A DNA stretch of 64,000 nt from Bursaphelenchus xylophilus (GCA_904066235.2 CAJFCV020000005.1:3653501-3717500); one strand, 5' to 3'; shown: positions 20,609 through 32,813, numbered from the stretch's first letter. Made by a program: numbers and translations. The notes: a model not told the origin generated them from the sequence alone.

Positions 20609-23600
20609 GTCTTCTTTTTATCAGGAATAGTGTACTTATTTTACAATGTTTACAAGTTTTTTTTGATTTCAGTGCTAAAATTTATATTCAAAAAAGTCAA
20701 AATTAGCAAAAAAATTAATTGCGATCTTTTCATAACGTATTTTACCCAAAATAATTTTAATTTAATTTATTTTTTTCGATTAGACTATTTTTCAGTTAGA
20801 GTACGGTCAAACCTCTGTCTACTGACTCGAATCGCAAATGTTCAAAAAATTTATTCGTTGTATAGAAGCATTGTTTGAAGCTTTACTTTAGCCACAAATT
20901 AATTTTAATCATGTCCGACACCATTTGTTACTGCCAGGTTTTGTTGTACGGAAGTTCGTTGTACAGAGGTTCCGTTGTAATTTGGTCTGTTCTGTCTTAT
21001 AGTCAACTAATAGTAATTTTTTTTATTATGCAACTTTTAGAATCCTTTGATTCAGCAAAATTTCAAAAATCGTATTTTAAAATATATTGTTCTTTGTAGA
21101 GCTATTGTAGAGAGACTGTTGGATCATTCTTTATTTAAAATTTACATTTACAACAATACAAGAGAGCATTACCCGTATTTTAAAATTCCAATTACTGCAC
21201 AAACTTCCTTAACGCATTGCTCTTTAAAGTCCCGATTAACATCAGCTAATCCCATTTTACTCAACTTTTCGTTTCTCGCATTTTCCAGAAGTTTGCGGGC
21301 AATTCTTTTCCCTCACGCGAAGAGCGAATAAATGGGAGGAGTGAAGATTTCATAACCCTATTCTGAATGTAGTACGTATCATCTCTCACAAACAACGTTT
21401 TGGTATCACTTAAATGCCGGTCCATGGACCATTCCGTTGATAAGAGCGGAGGCATTGAAAGGCCTGCTAAAGGGACTTGTTTTTTGCATTTTGTATTCAT
21501 TATTGAGGGATGCACGTATATTTGAAATGGCTGTTCTGAAAGGGAAAGGAAGGAATTGATATTTGCAAAGATTTAGATCGAGATTTTTTGAGTTTAAGGA
21601 TGATTTTTTTTGCGAAAAAATCAAGGTTACGCACTTTTAGATCCTTGACCTTTAGGCATTGCAAAGATAAGAAAGGTGTAGATCAATATTTGCCTTATTT
21701 GGAGGGCTGATTAGGAGAAAAATACGTTTATTTGCGGTGCGTGCAAACATGCTTCTTTGCTGTGGCGAGACATGTCATCGACGTCTGATTTCGAAGAATT
21801 TTGCGACATCTCGTGGACTTTTGTATAGTAATCATCTAGACTTTTACCGAAGAACTTTGAAAGCCTGCCTCTTTTTTTGAGATTGCCGATTTGAAAAATT
21901 TATGTTGTCCTAGAAGTGTGGTCCTTCTTATTTTGATAGAAAATCGATTTTTCTTATGAGAAATTCAAAACGGTACAGCGAAAAAAGGCTTTCCCTCTGA
22001 CCGTCTCTCCTAATTTTCCATGGTCTCTTGTCTGCAAAGATCGCTGAATATCTTGGCTGTAATTGCCCACTTCGAGCTGAAAATTTAGCGGCTAAAAATG
22101 TCTTCTGTGGGGAGTATATGTACCGAATTTGAAAGAAATCCGAGGGCCAAGCTTCGAGTATTGACCTTTTTTTCAACTTGAGGTCAAAATGATGACTTTT
22201 TTGGGAAATCTGTAGTTTCTTATCCAAAATGACATAATTTCAGCCCAAAATTATTTACGTTATCCATAAATATCCCACTCTTCCAATTACTCTCAGCCCT
22301 TTTATTCTCTGGCTATCCGTTTCACGATAAAATTATATTATACATGTCGAACACATGTCTCTCTTAAGGTTTTAAAATTGTAGCCGCCACTGGCCCCCAT
22401 AAATCTTTTATTCCCATTTAAAGAACATGTCCATGCCTGAGGCGTTCCCTTCACCTGTTTGCGAACTTTCTCTTCCATTTCTTTCGCCTCGCGGCTTGTT
22501 TACGAAATTTGCGTCAGAATTTGCGAAATTTGCTTATTTTGCGTCACAATTGGACTTGCGAAACCGAAAATGGGATATAGAGGAAAGCGAAATTGGCTTT
22601 GGCCATTTAGTTTTATGTTTATAGCCTGAGGGATTTTAGAGAGGGAAAAGTGATTTTTTTATTTAATTTTTTGCCTAAATAAGGTAAAAAATTGTCTTCT
22701 TTGCATTTCTTCCTAAAAAAAATAATCCCGAGGCAATGTAAAATACACATAGATGATTTTCACCGTAATATTAGCTGTTTCAAACAAAAAGCGACTTCAT
22801 TTCACCATCATCTTGTTCATGATGACTAAGATGATTAATAAGCTTAATTTTTGTGCGTCATTCCAAATCAAATCTCGCCAAACCTTCCCAAACTACTATT
22901 TAGAGCCTATTTTACACCTCTAAACCATTCATTCTGTAAAAATGAAAAATAACTTTTTGAAATTTTTCGAAAATTTTTTACATTTTTCAATTTTTTACAA
23001 TTCATTGTGGAAAAATAAGCGTATGACGCCCATAGTCGACGTTTACTTTCAACTTTTTTCAACGTTTTCTTCCTTATACTACTTGAAAACGATGATTCAT
23101 CGTTGTTTCTTTCTCTTTTTCACGTTTCTCCCCAAAAAACTTCCGAGGAAAAGATCGACCTTGGAAAAAATAACTTGAAAGAGACCTCCACTATCATCCA
23201 GAAGCTCCCTCTGTTCTATTTTTTGATTGTTTATACCTGTCTTTGACAAATCGAAATGTTTTTTGCTGGTTTGGAAGATAAAGAGTTTTAGGAAACTTTG
23301 TGGATAAATTGTAGGCTAAAAAAGCTTACGAAATATTCAAGAACTTTCGGCAATTTTGTGGAACTTGAAAGCTGCTGTAATTACATTTTAAATCTATAGT
23401 ATCGAAAATATTATGAAGTGTTAGTTCCCCTCAGGCAATAATCTCTCTATTTTCATCACAACTTTGAAAGTTCATGTACAAAAACCGCAAGAATATTGTG
23501 AAACTTGAAAAAATGGCCAAAACGAGTGGTGACACTCCATTTGTTACCTAAAAAGCCCTCAGTAAGGCATAAATATGTTTCTGAACGTGGCCGCTGTTCA

Positions 23601-24543
23601 TTTCTTCATCTCTTTCAGAGAGCACCACAAACGAAGAGGCCGACAGAGGTGGGAAAGCGCGTTATTCTGGTGTTTGCTCCAGTTTTCCCGTCGCTTTTTG
23701 TTTATTCGCAGATATAGGGCACTCGTGCAGCTGGTTTTTACAACAATTTTCTGGGGTTTTCCAGAAAATTTCCCCTTTTTTATATTACACTAGACATCAG
23801 AGATGTAGAAAGCTCGCAAAAGAGGGAGCTAATGGGGTTTTCTGGAAGTTTCTTTTCCCTGCGGGAATTTTGCTCTCTAATTTATATCCGAAAATCGCTG
23901 GAAAATTCTAATTTTATATTGCACTAGGCATCAGACCGAGTCCCACCACGAAAACTACTGATAAATTTGCCCAAATTCGACAGTTTTTTTTATCAATCGA
24001 CCAAAATTGCGTAGGTCCCCCATGATTGATGGTTATAATCAAATTATCACAATATTTATTATGGTTTCAGCGATTCCGACCTTATTTTATGTCCCCCTTT
24101 CCAAACCCTCTTTGTCCGTCCGTTTGCTGTCGAAATTCCCCAATTTTTGTTTGAATCATAACATTCGGAGGTGATTTCGAGAACACACGACAAAAGTCGG
24201 TCGTGTCCTATTGTTTTCCACGCAATTTGGCCGCCTATATTATCCATGGCCGGGGGTTTCGAGAAAAGTTGTGTAAAATAATGTTTTTGCACTAGAACAA
24301 GAAAATTGTTGTTTGTCACATGTTTTCGGGGGTATTTCATAACTTTGTATACAATTTTTACAATACTTCAAAAGGGGGTTTCACTTTCTTTTGAGAGTTT
24401 TATTTTTGATGTTTAGTGTAATATAAAGTTTGGTTTTGTATTCGCGAACTTCGTGGCCAAACCGTCTTCAGAATGAACGTGGAGTAGTTTTAGATCGTAT
24501 TCTTCAAATTTACAACTCTTGCAAGTGATATTCACCCGAAAAA
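20609..24543. other. Gene-poor region upstream of the TMBIM gene
   Basis: No gene I can support. It holds two neighbouring copies of the short motif TATATTRCACTAGRCATCAG (about 23781 and 23914), one TTATATTATACATGTC (about 22334), and a dispersed repeat at 21940-22180. The short open frames here have no splice context or domains. Confidence 0.4.
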
Positions 24544-26133
24544 ATGGCGTATAATCAAGGCCAACCCTACGGATTCAACCCGCAACAACAGAATCCCCAA
24601 TATGGCTGGAACGCCGGTGGACAGCAACAGCAGCAACAGGGATTCAACCCCGTTCCTCCACCATGTAAGTAGTCTATTTTGTTTTTTGTGCTTGGTTTTT
24701 ATGTTGTCCATCAGTCCGGTCATGGTGAATATACGGAAGTCGATGTCTAGAGGTGCCTTGATAGTAAAATTAAAACAATGGATGGTTCGGACAGATAAAT
24801 TGGAACATTATCTGTAATTTTTAGTTTAAAACGGTTGGAAATCGAGAGAATTTTGAAATTTTTGAAGGAATTTATCTTTTTTTTGCCTAAAGTAATATAA
24901 TTTTTTCTTTGATTTAACGCCGAAATTTAATGGCACACCTCAGACAACCTCCGTATAGTCTGTTCAGTCCAATGTCTTGGCTTTGACTTTAGTTTTGCCC
25001 CCTTTACGCCTGCTTTTACTTACATTACCCATCCTTTTTTAACCTTTCAAATTTGACCTTAAAAATGCAAATCACTTCCCTTTTTGCTTTGCCCATCTCC
25101 TTTGTCGCCTAACCCTTCAAAGCCCGGACATTAACTGACTTTTCTGACTGTTGTTTTTGCGGGGTGTAGATGCCGGTGGCCAATATCAGTCGGTTCCAGT
25201 GTTCTCCCACAACCCCAACTATGCCGAAAGCGGTGAAGGCCCCAAGATGGACGTCAACTTCAACGATCAGACCATTCGCGCCGCCTTCGTCCGGAAAGTG
25301 TTCGTTATGGTCGGAATTATGGTAGGTCATGGTTAATATAATTGATTTTCTGAATTTAGTTGGCCGTGGTCGCGGTGATGACTGCCATCCCATTCATCCA
25401 TGAGGACACCAAATTGTTCATCAAACAATCGCCGGGACTCTATTTGACCAGTTAGTAAGTTATCAGTTATATTGTAGTAGATGTTTCTGATTTTAGTTTC
25501 GTCTTTTTGGTGGTGTACATTGCCTTGATGTGCTGCGAGTCGGTCCGTCGCTCCTTCCCAGCCAACTTGATCTGTACCGCAGTTTTGGTAAGGCATTGGA
25601 AAAATTTTTATAAGCGATCTTATAGTAGTAGGTCCATTTTTGAAAAATATGTAAAAATTGAGGTTATTGCGGGAAATTGATGGTATCTTTGACTGAAATT
25701 CGTATTTTAGACCCTTGCCATCGGCTACATGACCATGATGCTGGCCGCCACCAAGGACTTGGTCCCGGTCCTGCTCTGTCTCGTGATCACTTCCGTTTGT
25801 TGCGGTGGAATTATTTTGTTCTCGATGCAAACGAAACACGATCTGACTTCGATGATGGGCTTTGTCGCGATCGCCTCGATGGTTTTGATGGTCTTCGGAC
25901 TGGTCGCCATCATCTCGGTCGCCTTCTTCCACGTCCAGTGGATGTACACGATCTACGCTGGGCTGGCCGCGCTTTTATTCATGGTCTACTTGGCCATCGA
26001 TATTCAGATGATCATGGGCGGAAGGAAGCTGGAAATCAGCCCCGAGGACCATGTCTTCGCCGCCATTCAGGTGTTTTTGGATATTGTTTACATCTTCTGG
26101 ATGTTGCTTCAGTTGATCGGTGGCTCAAAGTAG
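24544..26133 (+). CDS. TMBIM / Bax-inhibitor-1 family membrane protein (LFG/GRINA-like)
   Basis: Multi-pass membrane protein of the ER/Golgi family that modulates calcium leak and cell death. Exons: 24544-24664, 25170-25321, 25360-25454, 25497-25587, 25711-26133; 293 aa. The N-terminal ~55 residues are Gln/Gly/Pro/Tyr-rich and cytosolic, as in GRINA/Lifeguard proteins. A conserved segment before TM1 follows (FNDQTIRAAFVRKVF). There are about seven hydrophobic segments, and the last part carries the family signature around YLAIDIQMIMGGRKLEISPE with its conserved acidic residues, then a final helix. Length and layout match animal Lifeguard proteins. Exon 1 to exon 2 is joined by a 505-bp intron; the other introns are under 125 bp. 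Confidence 0.93.
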
Positions 26134-27427
26134 GTTTGAATTTGATGTAGTTGGTGAAGAAAGGGGGTTAGAAGTAGTATAAAGGGAATTGTAAAAAAAG
26201 TTTTAGGTTTAGTTTAGCGAAAAAATCGACGTTTATATTATACATGACAATTTTTGAAGAGATTTAAACGGCTGGAACTTAAGAATTAGATGTATTTTTT
26301 GAAAGAAGGGAGTACGTAGAGTGTTTCAAAATCAGATTTGATTTGATTTTTAGAAAAATTTATATTACACTTGTCATGTGTAATATAATTTTTTCTTGAA
26401 ATAAATAATTTTTTAGATTTATTGTCTCTCAAATGTTGTAAAATGAAATTATATATTTACGAATTGTGTTGTCTTCGTATGTTTTTGATCAAGATTCAAG
26501 ATTTTTTCATTTTTTTCATTTCTAGAGATGATTAAAAATGGAATTCGCGGCCTTGTCCCGAACACATTCCATGACATCCGTCTATTACTACTTTTACTTA
26601 ACAAGCCTAACATACTCGTTGTCAGACTGCGGTCGATGTAAATGTCCGTTAAATCGAGCTTTTCTCTGTTCGTCGTGCACGGTGCGATCGAATGTAAGAA
26701 TTCGAGTTACAGTATGCTGGCTGCTGTAGTTTGAGGGCTTGTTTTGGATGGAGATTTAGTTTTGAGAAATTTCCGAAGTTTCTGGTCTTTTTCTTTGGTT
26801 TTTAATGTGCAATTTCAGCCTTTTAATATATTACTTTAGCTTGGCTTAGATAAAATTTTTATTTTTTCTGATTGTTTTTTATTTTTTTTGGAACCTTTGG
26901 GTCTTATTTTTATCTAGTATTTGCATTTTTACAAGGTCTATTGCATTATCCCTTCAGCAAATTAACTTTTTCACCTTATACTTGACTTTAATCTTTTGGG
27001 ATCTAAAAATTTATCTCCGTTTCTAATCGCAGCATTTTCAGCAACTAAGCTCGTCGTTTCTGGTCGAATCCCAGTCCATTATTCAACTGATATTGTAATT
27101 TTATTGCACCATATAGTGACATAAACTAATATATTCCACGTCGATATCCAATTGTATACAGAACTTGATTTTCCATTTCGCAATTTTTGTTTTCATATTT
27201 GTAATTGTATTTGAGGAGAAATAACGGAATAAATCAATCTTTGTATCTCATGAATTTTGGAAATCCATAATATATTTTTACATTGTAGTAGATATCAAAG
27301 GTAAAATGTCTGTTTTTGAAGAAAAAATTAAGGGGTGGAATGGTAAAATACGCCATGTTTGGTGCCAGCCGTTCTGTTTTGTAAATTGAAGCCGAATTTT
27401 GTAAAAACAAATGGAAAAAAGTCATCA
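26134..27427. other. 3'UTR and intergenic
   Basis: No further gene. It contains the dispersed motif at 26233 (TTATATTATACATGACAA) and an inverted pair of it at 26359-26391 (TTATATTACACTTG facing its complement). Confidence 0.4.
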
Positions 27428-27499
27428 AGCCACCTAGGGGGATCGAACCCCTGACCGTTGGATTAAAAGTCCAACGCTCTACCGCTGAGCTAAGGAGGC
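27428..27499 (-). tRNA. tRNA with TTT (Lys) anticodon, atypical body
   Basis: 72-nt cloverleaf on the minus strand. D stem GCTC/GAGC, anticodon stem TTGGA/TCCAA with loop CTTTTAA (anticodon TTT), T stem AGGGG/CCCCT with loop TTCGATC. The acceptor stem has a U4-U69 mismatch and the discriminator base reads T. Eukaryotic tRNA-Lys normally carries G there and a GCCCGG-type acceptor. The body (GCCTC... start, short D loop) looks closer to the Thr tRNAs in this window, so it may be an anticodon-shifted or decaying gene. Confidence 0.85.
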
Positions 27500-27673
27500 T
27501 CACGGCGAAAGGCGTCTTTTTTGGCCTCCCAAAAGAAGAGGGCTGACGAATGGAGTGAATAAAAGAAAAGGGATAATTTTTATTCCAAATTTGACTCTAA
27601 ATTGTATTTTACAATGCTATAAATACATTGTAAGTATGAAATTTTTGTTGAAAGCATGGGAATAACAATCATT

Positions 27674-29868
27674 TCAGGCTCGGGACATTTCCTTGGAGAG
27701 AAATTCCATTTCCTGAAATAAAAATTATACTGTAGCAGGAATTAAAAAAAAATTTAATGTAAAAAATTGAGGAAAAAATGAAAAATATTACTCGACTTAC
27801 TCGAAATCGCTCTTCAATAGCAGTGTCAAGCAAGGGCTCGTTAAATTTTCGAGTTTCTTCGTCATTGTTAGAGTCTAATAGGCTTACAGGCTGTTCCAAG
27901 GGCTAAAAAAGATAAATTTTATGACTTGAATTGCCGGAAAATATTGTAAATAGTCTCTCCTACCTCCTGTTTGAAGTGCTCATTCAGCGATTGCAGAAAG
28001 AAATCCATAGCATCACGAATTGAATCAAAAGTTGCTCTCTGACGGCCATTGATAAGGTCGCCAATGTCCTGAAAGTCAAAAATTTGATAGATGATGTAAG
28101 ATAAAGGTAGACTGACCTCAATACTGTCCGAACCGGCCTCCACGAAGACTGGTTTGAGGATATCTGTGGAGTTTTGGACGTTAAAAGCAGTGTCGAATCC
28201 CAGATTTCCAGCCAAACTTTTGCCGCGACCAACCAAAATTTCTTGGTAAATACTGTAGCTCTGGAAATTTTGAGGTAAAATACGGGTTGTATTTTTATTG
28301 TGGTTAAATTTTCAGAGCAACATTTTGATGAAAAAAAAATAAATTTTTGAAAATAAAATTTTTTTTTATATTGCCCGAGGCCAATATACCTAATTTTCGT
28401 TAAATTATTTATACAGCCTAGGCGTTGCTGGCAAATTTTCAGAGCAACATTTCGATAAAAAAAAATAAATTTTTGAAAATTAAAAAAAAAATTATATTGC
28501 CCGAGGCCAATAGCCCTAATTTTCGTTAAATTTTGCACACAGCCTAGACAGATAAGATTTGAAAAATTTGAAGAAGGTCTTTGCGATTTTTTCGGCCAAA
28601 TTCTAGCAATAATTTTTGAAAAATTTCATTTTTTCATTTTTTGAAACCTCTACTTACCATTAGCGTAGCTCCATTGACATGTGCCAAAAAACGCAGAAGC
28701 TTTAAAATAGTCCGCTTCCTTTCGGTGTCAAAATTCTAAAAAAATTTTAAGATTTTCAAAATATGAACTTCCTAAAACCCCACCTGAAATTCATCGTATC
28801 TTCCAATCACCATAACACATGGTATTCCAATATAGAAAATTGATTTGCTCATATCAAATTTCGGCTTTTCACCTTTGATTTTCGCAACTTGATCTCGAAT
28901 ACTGGTGAGTAATGGGGCAATTACTGCTTCGATGTTTTGAGGGATCGTAGGGTCGATGAAAATAATTGTTGAAAGGCCGGAAATATTTTTTTCGGTAATA
29001 CAAACTGACGTCAGGGATGAGAGCAATGCTGAATTTCCGAGCTCCCAGAACTCGACGAGCTCTTTGGTCTGAAGCAATTTTTTTTGACAAAAAATCAAAA
29101 AAAAATGGCTATGTAACATTTTATACTGTGTCATTTGAAAAAAATCGTAAGAAATAAAAAAGAAGACCGCCTCAGGCTGGAAAAAAAGAATTTTGAAAAG
29201 CCAAGGTTTTGCAAAAACCCTTAAAAAATCCTAAATTAAATCGAAACGCATGGTAAAATACGGAATAATCACTTATATATTTCTCAAATTTTATTTTCAT
29301 AGTCAAAAAACAAGACTGCCTCATGCTGGAATCGAACCAGCGACCTTCTGTTTACTAGACAGACGCTCTGCCCCTGAGCCAATGAGGCACGGCGCTCGCC
29401 GCTCTCAAATGACTAACTGTGAGTGAGCAAAAAGAATATGAAAAAAGGATAGGGTAAAATACGGCGAGAACTACTGAAATTATTTTTATTTACTTGTTAT
29501 TTGACATCTTTATACCACTATTTCACTTACATTGACCCTCGTTTTAGTGGCAAATCTGTAGGAAAGTCCAAAAGTTGGCTCGGAATTCTCATTTCGATCG
29601 AAATATCGATTAATAAATGAGGTTTTTCCCTGAAATAATAAAAAATAATACAGTTTTTAATTCTTTTTTTTTAAACTCACCGATTTTGCCATTCCACAGA
29701 CAAAAATCGTCCGGATTTTGTTGAATTCATCTTTAAACCTGTCTAAAAATCAAGAAGAACATGCCAATTTGATTTTAAAACTTCTAAAATACCTTTTTCT
29801 TGAGCTGACTCTTCTTTTTGCTTCTTCAGAGCCTCAATTCCTTTTTCAAAAATGTCCACAAATGCCAT
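27674..29868 (-). CDS. xbx-1: Cytoplasmic dynein-2 light intermediate chain (DYNC2LI1 / XBX-1)
   Basis: Subunit of the dynein-2 motor that drives retrograde intraflagellar transport in cilia. Exons (minus): 29793-29868, 29681-29742, 29531-29629, 28784-29068, 28658-28735, 28117-28260, 27964-28068, 27801-27902, 27674-27712; 329 aa against ~350 for vertebrate proteins. A P-loop at residues 42-49 (GMAKSGKT) is split by intron 2. Then NRYFDR-type and PTFGLSYRF segments follow, matching the family's DRDE..PTLALEY region. Next come WELGN (WELGG in the family), a hydrophobic strand with FIDPT, VIGRYDEFQ (family IGSKYDVFQ), RFLAHVNGA, and a C-terminal helix. Intron 3 contains a same-strand tRNA-Thr. 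A partial duplicate lies at 9.2-9.5 kb. Confidence 0.92.
28306..28550. repeat. Two-unit tandem duplication (~127 bp) in xbx-1 intron 5
   Basis: The unit beginning AAATTTTCAGAGCAACATT at 28306 recurs at 28433. Both contain TATATTGCCCGAGGCCAATA and TAATTTTCGTTAAATT, and differ by small indels. Confidence 0.85.
29165..29181 (-). pseudogene. tRNA-Thr 3'-end relic
   Basis: GACCGCCTCAGGCTGG resembles the first bases of the inverted tRNA-Thr copies (GACTGCCTCATGCTGG) with two changes and then diverges into poly-A. It is a short remnant ~140 bp from the intact intronic tRNA. Confidence 0.45.
29317..29388 (-). tRNA. tRNA-Thr (AGT), copy 6, inside xbx-1 intron 3
   Basis: Identical 72-nt tRNA on the same strand as its host gene, between the exons at 29531 and 29068. 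Its surroundings were copied to 9.0-9.47 kb (tRNA plus exons 1-3) and partly to 2.3-2.4 kb, so this site is a likely source of the duplications. Confidence 0.95.
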
Positions 29869-30377
29869 CTTCGGAGAGGAAAGGAAATTTTTTGGTTTTT
29901 TGGCCAGGTAAAATAAAATTGCGCAAAATTTTGTCACCTAGCAACGAGAACTTTGGGATTTTGAAAAATATTATTTGTATTGTAAATTGTAATATAATGT
30001 ATAAAAATGAAAAAAAAAATAAATATCAATTCGAGGTTTAAAATTTGATCACTTCGTAAAAATCAGAAAGATGATTTTTATCAAGGAAGAAACCGTGCTT
30101 CCGTATTTTGCCTTATTTTCCGAATATTTTTTTTTCATTTTCGATTTTCTTTGACTTTTGAGATAAAACACGTAGGCCAAATTAATCATTAAAAACTTTG
30201 GATTCTTGTCTAAAAGCGCAGCGGGGATGTTCAAACATCTTTGCAAACGAGAGACTGTGGAAAATGAAGAGAGCCAGTAAGACAGAGAACCATTTGTTTG
30301 TAAGGTCTTTGTAAGCTGTAGATAGGCAAACAGAGTCTAAATCTAATAAAAAATGGATTAAAATCCCGTTCATGTAA
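29869..30377. other. Shared upstream region of xbx-1 and tRNA copy 7
   Basis: No gene called. The distal half is homologous to 1030-1164. An X-box promoter motif expected for a ciliary gene was not found by eye. Confidence 0.4.
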
Positions 30378-30449
30378 GCCTCATTGGCTCAGGGGCAGAG
30401 CGTCTGTCTAGTAAACAGAAGGTCGCTGGTTCGATTCCAGCATGAGGCA
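30378..30449 (+). tRNA. tRNA-Thr (AGT), copy 7
   Basis: Identical 72-nt tRNA with TCTTCTTTTTAT after it. It lies between the divergent xbx-1 and collagen genes. The upstream flank is shared with the copy at 1165, the downstream flank with the copy at 20537. Confidence 0.95.
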
Positions 30450-30908
30450 GTCTTCTTTTTATAATTTTTTTATTTACTGAAAAGAGAGATTTTATTTACG
30501 CTCGTATTTTACAATTTTTATAATTTCATTTTTCGATTTAAATGTTAGAATTTGCATTCAAAAAAATCAGACTTTGTAAAAAATCGTGCGCATTACTGCA
30601 CAACGTATTTTACCCAAAAATAATTTAATTTTTTTTTTTGATTATTCAAATTTGTTTTTATTTTTTGACTGATATGAGCAAAATCAAAAAAATACGAAGC
30701 TTGGCAATTGACAACTACATGATTCAGAGCATCTTCGTACCTCAAGAAGACCTCGGTCATTAAAATCTTCTTCTTCGAAACACCCTTATAAGGCACTTGA
30801 CCGTCAACGGGATTTTTGAACCAAAGAAGAACCAAAAACATCTCCTTTTATTAATTCTTTTATTCTGTAACATATTATTCTTCGTTACAACTGTTTTTTT
30901 TTGTTTGA
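30450..30908. other. Upstream region of the collagen gene
   Basis: 30450-30650 is the flank shared with 20609-20800. 30690-30841 is less AT-rich and has an open minus-strand frame (82 codons from an ATG at 30841, with a possible donor after TTGAG near 30740). It could be an exon of an unmodelled gene, but I find no partner exon and do not call it. Confidence 0.3.
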
Positions 30909-32813
30909 ATGCCGGGCCCTTTTATGTACCGTTATTATGTAACGCCCAATTTGGATGGCCAGAAATCGGAGAGTACGGCCACATTGCCGGCGGGTGAACA
31001 GAATGATCAGACTTTTTGTGAGTTTTTTTTTATGAAAAATATAATGATTTAAACAAGATTTAATAATAATTTTCAAAAATAATTTTTTTCATTGCTTTTT
31101 AAATTTTTGTTTGATTTTTTAATTTTTTTGCAAAAAAATCCGAAAAAAAGTTTGAATTAAAATTTCTATGCCCTCTTTCAGACTGGCTAGTCCCATGTTT
31201 TGCCGCTTTGTCAGTTGGATTCAGTCTTGTTGGAGTGTTTACAGTGGCCGTGATGATGCCAGCAGCTTTATCGAGGTTTCACAAAACTCATGATTACGTC
31301 AATTCACATGCCAATCATTTTAAAGTGAGTTCTTGAAAAATTTCAGTCATTTTTTATTTCAATCTTTTTTATTTTATTATAATTTTTTTTTTATTTTTTT
31401 CTTGTTTTACTTTCCCCTTTTTAGCACCAAACAAACGCCCTTTGGCTGGAATTGAATCGAGTTCAGAAGCAATGGCGATTGCGGAGAGATCATGTTTACA
31501 CCAATCATACCACCAGTAAGAATATAAAACCATTCGAATTCATATTTTAAAACCTTTTAATTTTGATTAATTTTCAGTACCAATAATTCCCGTTCTTCCC
31601 TTGCACCAGGGGTTTATTCCCTTTCCATTTCATCGAATCGAAATTCGAAAGCATCCAACGCCTTCGGACCGATTTGTTCCAAATGATTCCACTTTTGATT
31701 TTGATGAAAATTTAGAAGATACGACGACATATAAGAAAAGCAGTGGGACGACCGAGAACTTCGAATATTGTGAGTTGATTTTTAGAAATTTTAATTTTTT
31801 TTAAATTTCATAAATTTGGAAAAAGTCGCGAAAGGCGGAAATGACGTATTTTACAACTTGACTATAATTTTTGAAAGTGAAATGTCATCGTTTTCAGCCG
31901 ACCGAACTACCGTAACCCAACGTCCTTTGGTCCGAGTCACAGTGAAACCCATGCTCCGCCCTCTTTTGCCCTTATCTGTTGGCTCTTTTATGAGTGAGAA
32001 AGCTCGTCAAACTTTTGATTTCTACAGCCAGCATCTCAATAATCCCGCTCCAACCTACCGCCCTCCAGATCCCCCAATTTTTTATCCCCCACCGCCGCCA
32101 ATGCCTTCATACACAAAAAGTTCTGGCTATGTGACAAATTGTATGGGCCCACCTGGCCCACCAGGTCAGGATGGTCTCAACGGACCTGAGGGTGGCGCTG
32201 GAGCCGATGGAGCGCCCGGAGCTGACGCTATTTTCGAGCGGCTTGAAACCCCTTGTCAGATATGCCCTCAAGGCCCTCCTGGCCCGGTTGGCGCTCCCGG
32301 CGCACCCGGAAATCAGGGTTATGCAGGCTCAAAAGGGCTGGCAGGAGAGATTGGAGCGGCCGGCAAACAATCAGACTGCAGCGGGATGCCTGGAGAGCCA
32401 GGCGAAGTCGGGGCGCAAGGTTTGCAAGGAGAAAGGGGAGCGCCCGGTCTTGATTGGTTTACGGGAGTCGGTGCTCCCGGTCCAGCCGGCCCTCCAGGGC
32501 CTCAAGGACTTCCAGGACTGATGGGAGCGCTGGGCAAGCCGGGCTTGGTCTTTGGAGTGCCTGGGCCACCAGGCCTGCCAGGAGAAGATGGCTGGACTGG
32601 AGATCAAGGTGAACCTGGACCGACGGGGACAGTCGGGGAACCAGGAATCGACAAGGGGTAAGGACACCCTAATTAGCTTCTACCTTGATGATTTCGACCA
32701 ATTGCATCACTTTTTTCACTTTCAGATATTGCCCATGCCCCTATCGCAACGACAGCCCATATATTCAACCAAGACAGAGTAATCATGGCTTCGGAAAGTC
32801 GAAAAGAGGATAA
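30909..32813 (+). CDS. Cuticle collagen (nematode COL family)
   Basis: Structural collagen of the worm cuticle, secreted by the epidermis. Exons: 30909-31017, 31182-31324, 31425-31515, 31578-31769, 31898-32657, 32726-32813; 460 aa. The ATG is preceded in frame by a stop. A hydrophobic segment (about residues 37-57) acts as a type II membrane anchor or signal, as in Col_cuticle_N proteins. A furin-type site RLRR sits at 102-105. A long non-collagenous region with a proline run (~230-250) follows, then interrupted Gly-X-Y repeats from ~262 to ~432 with Cys residues (C260, PCQICPQ, SDCSG) for cross-links. The C-terminus starts YCPCPYR, the typical cuticle collagen end. It is longer than the usual ~300 aa because of the N-terminal region. 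A polyadenylation signal AATAAAG lies ~30 bp after the stop. Confidence 0.95.

Noticed and set aside
20543..20878. 111-codon frame starting in tRNA copy 5
   Set aside because: Reads through the tRNA gene and AT-rich flank.
30593..30841. 82-codon minus-strand frame upstream of the collagen
   Set aside because: Composition is coding-like at its start, but no partner exon or family was found and half of it overlaps the duplicated tRNA flank.
32171..32667. Long frames in other phases of the collagen exon
   Set aside because: Shadow frames caused by the Gly-X-Y codon periodicity.
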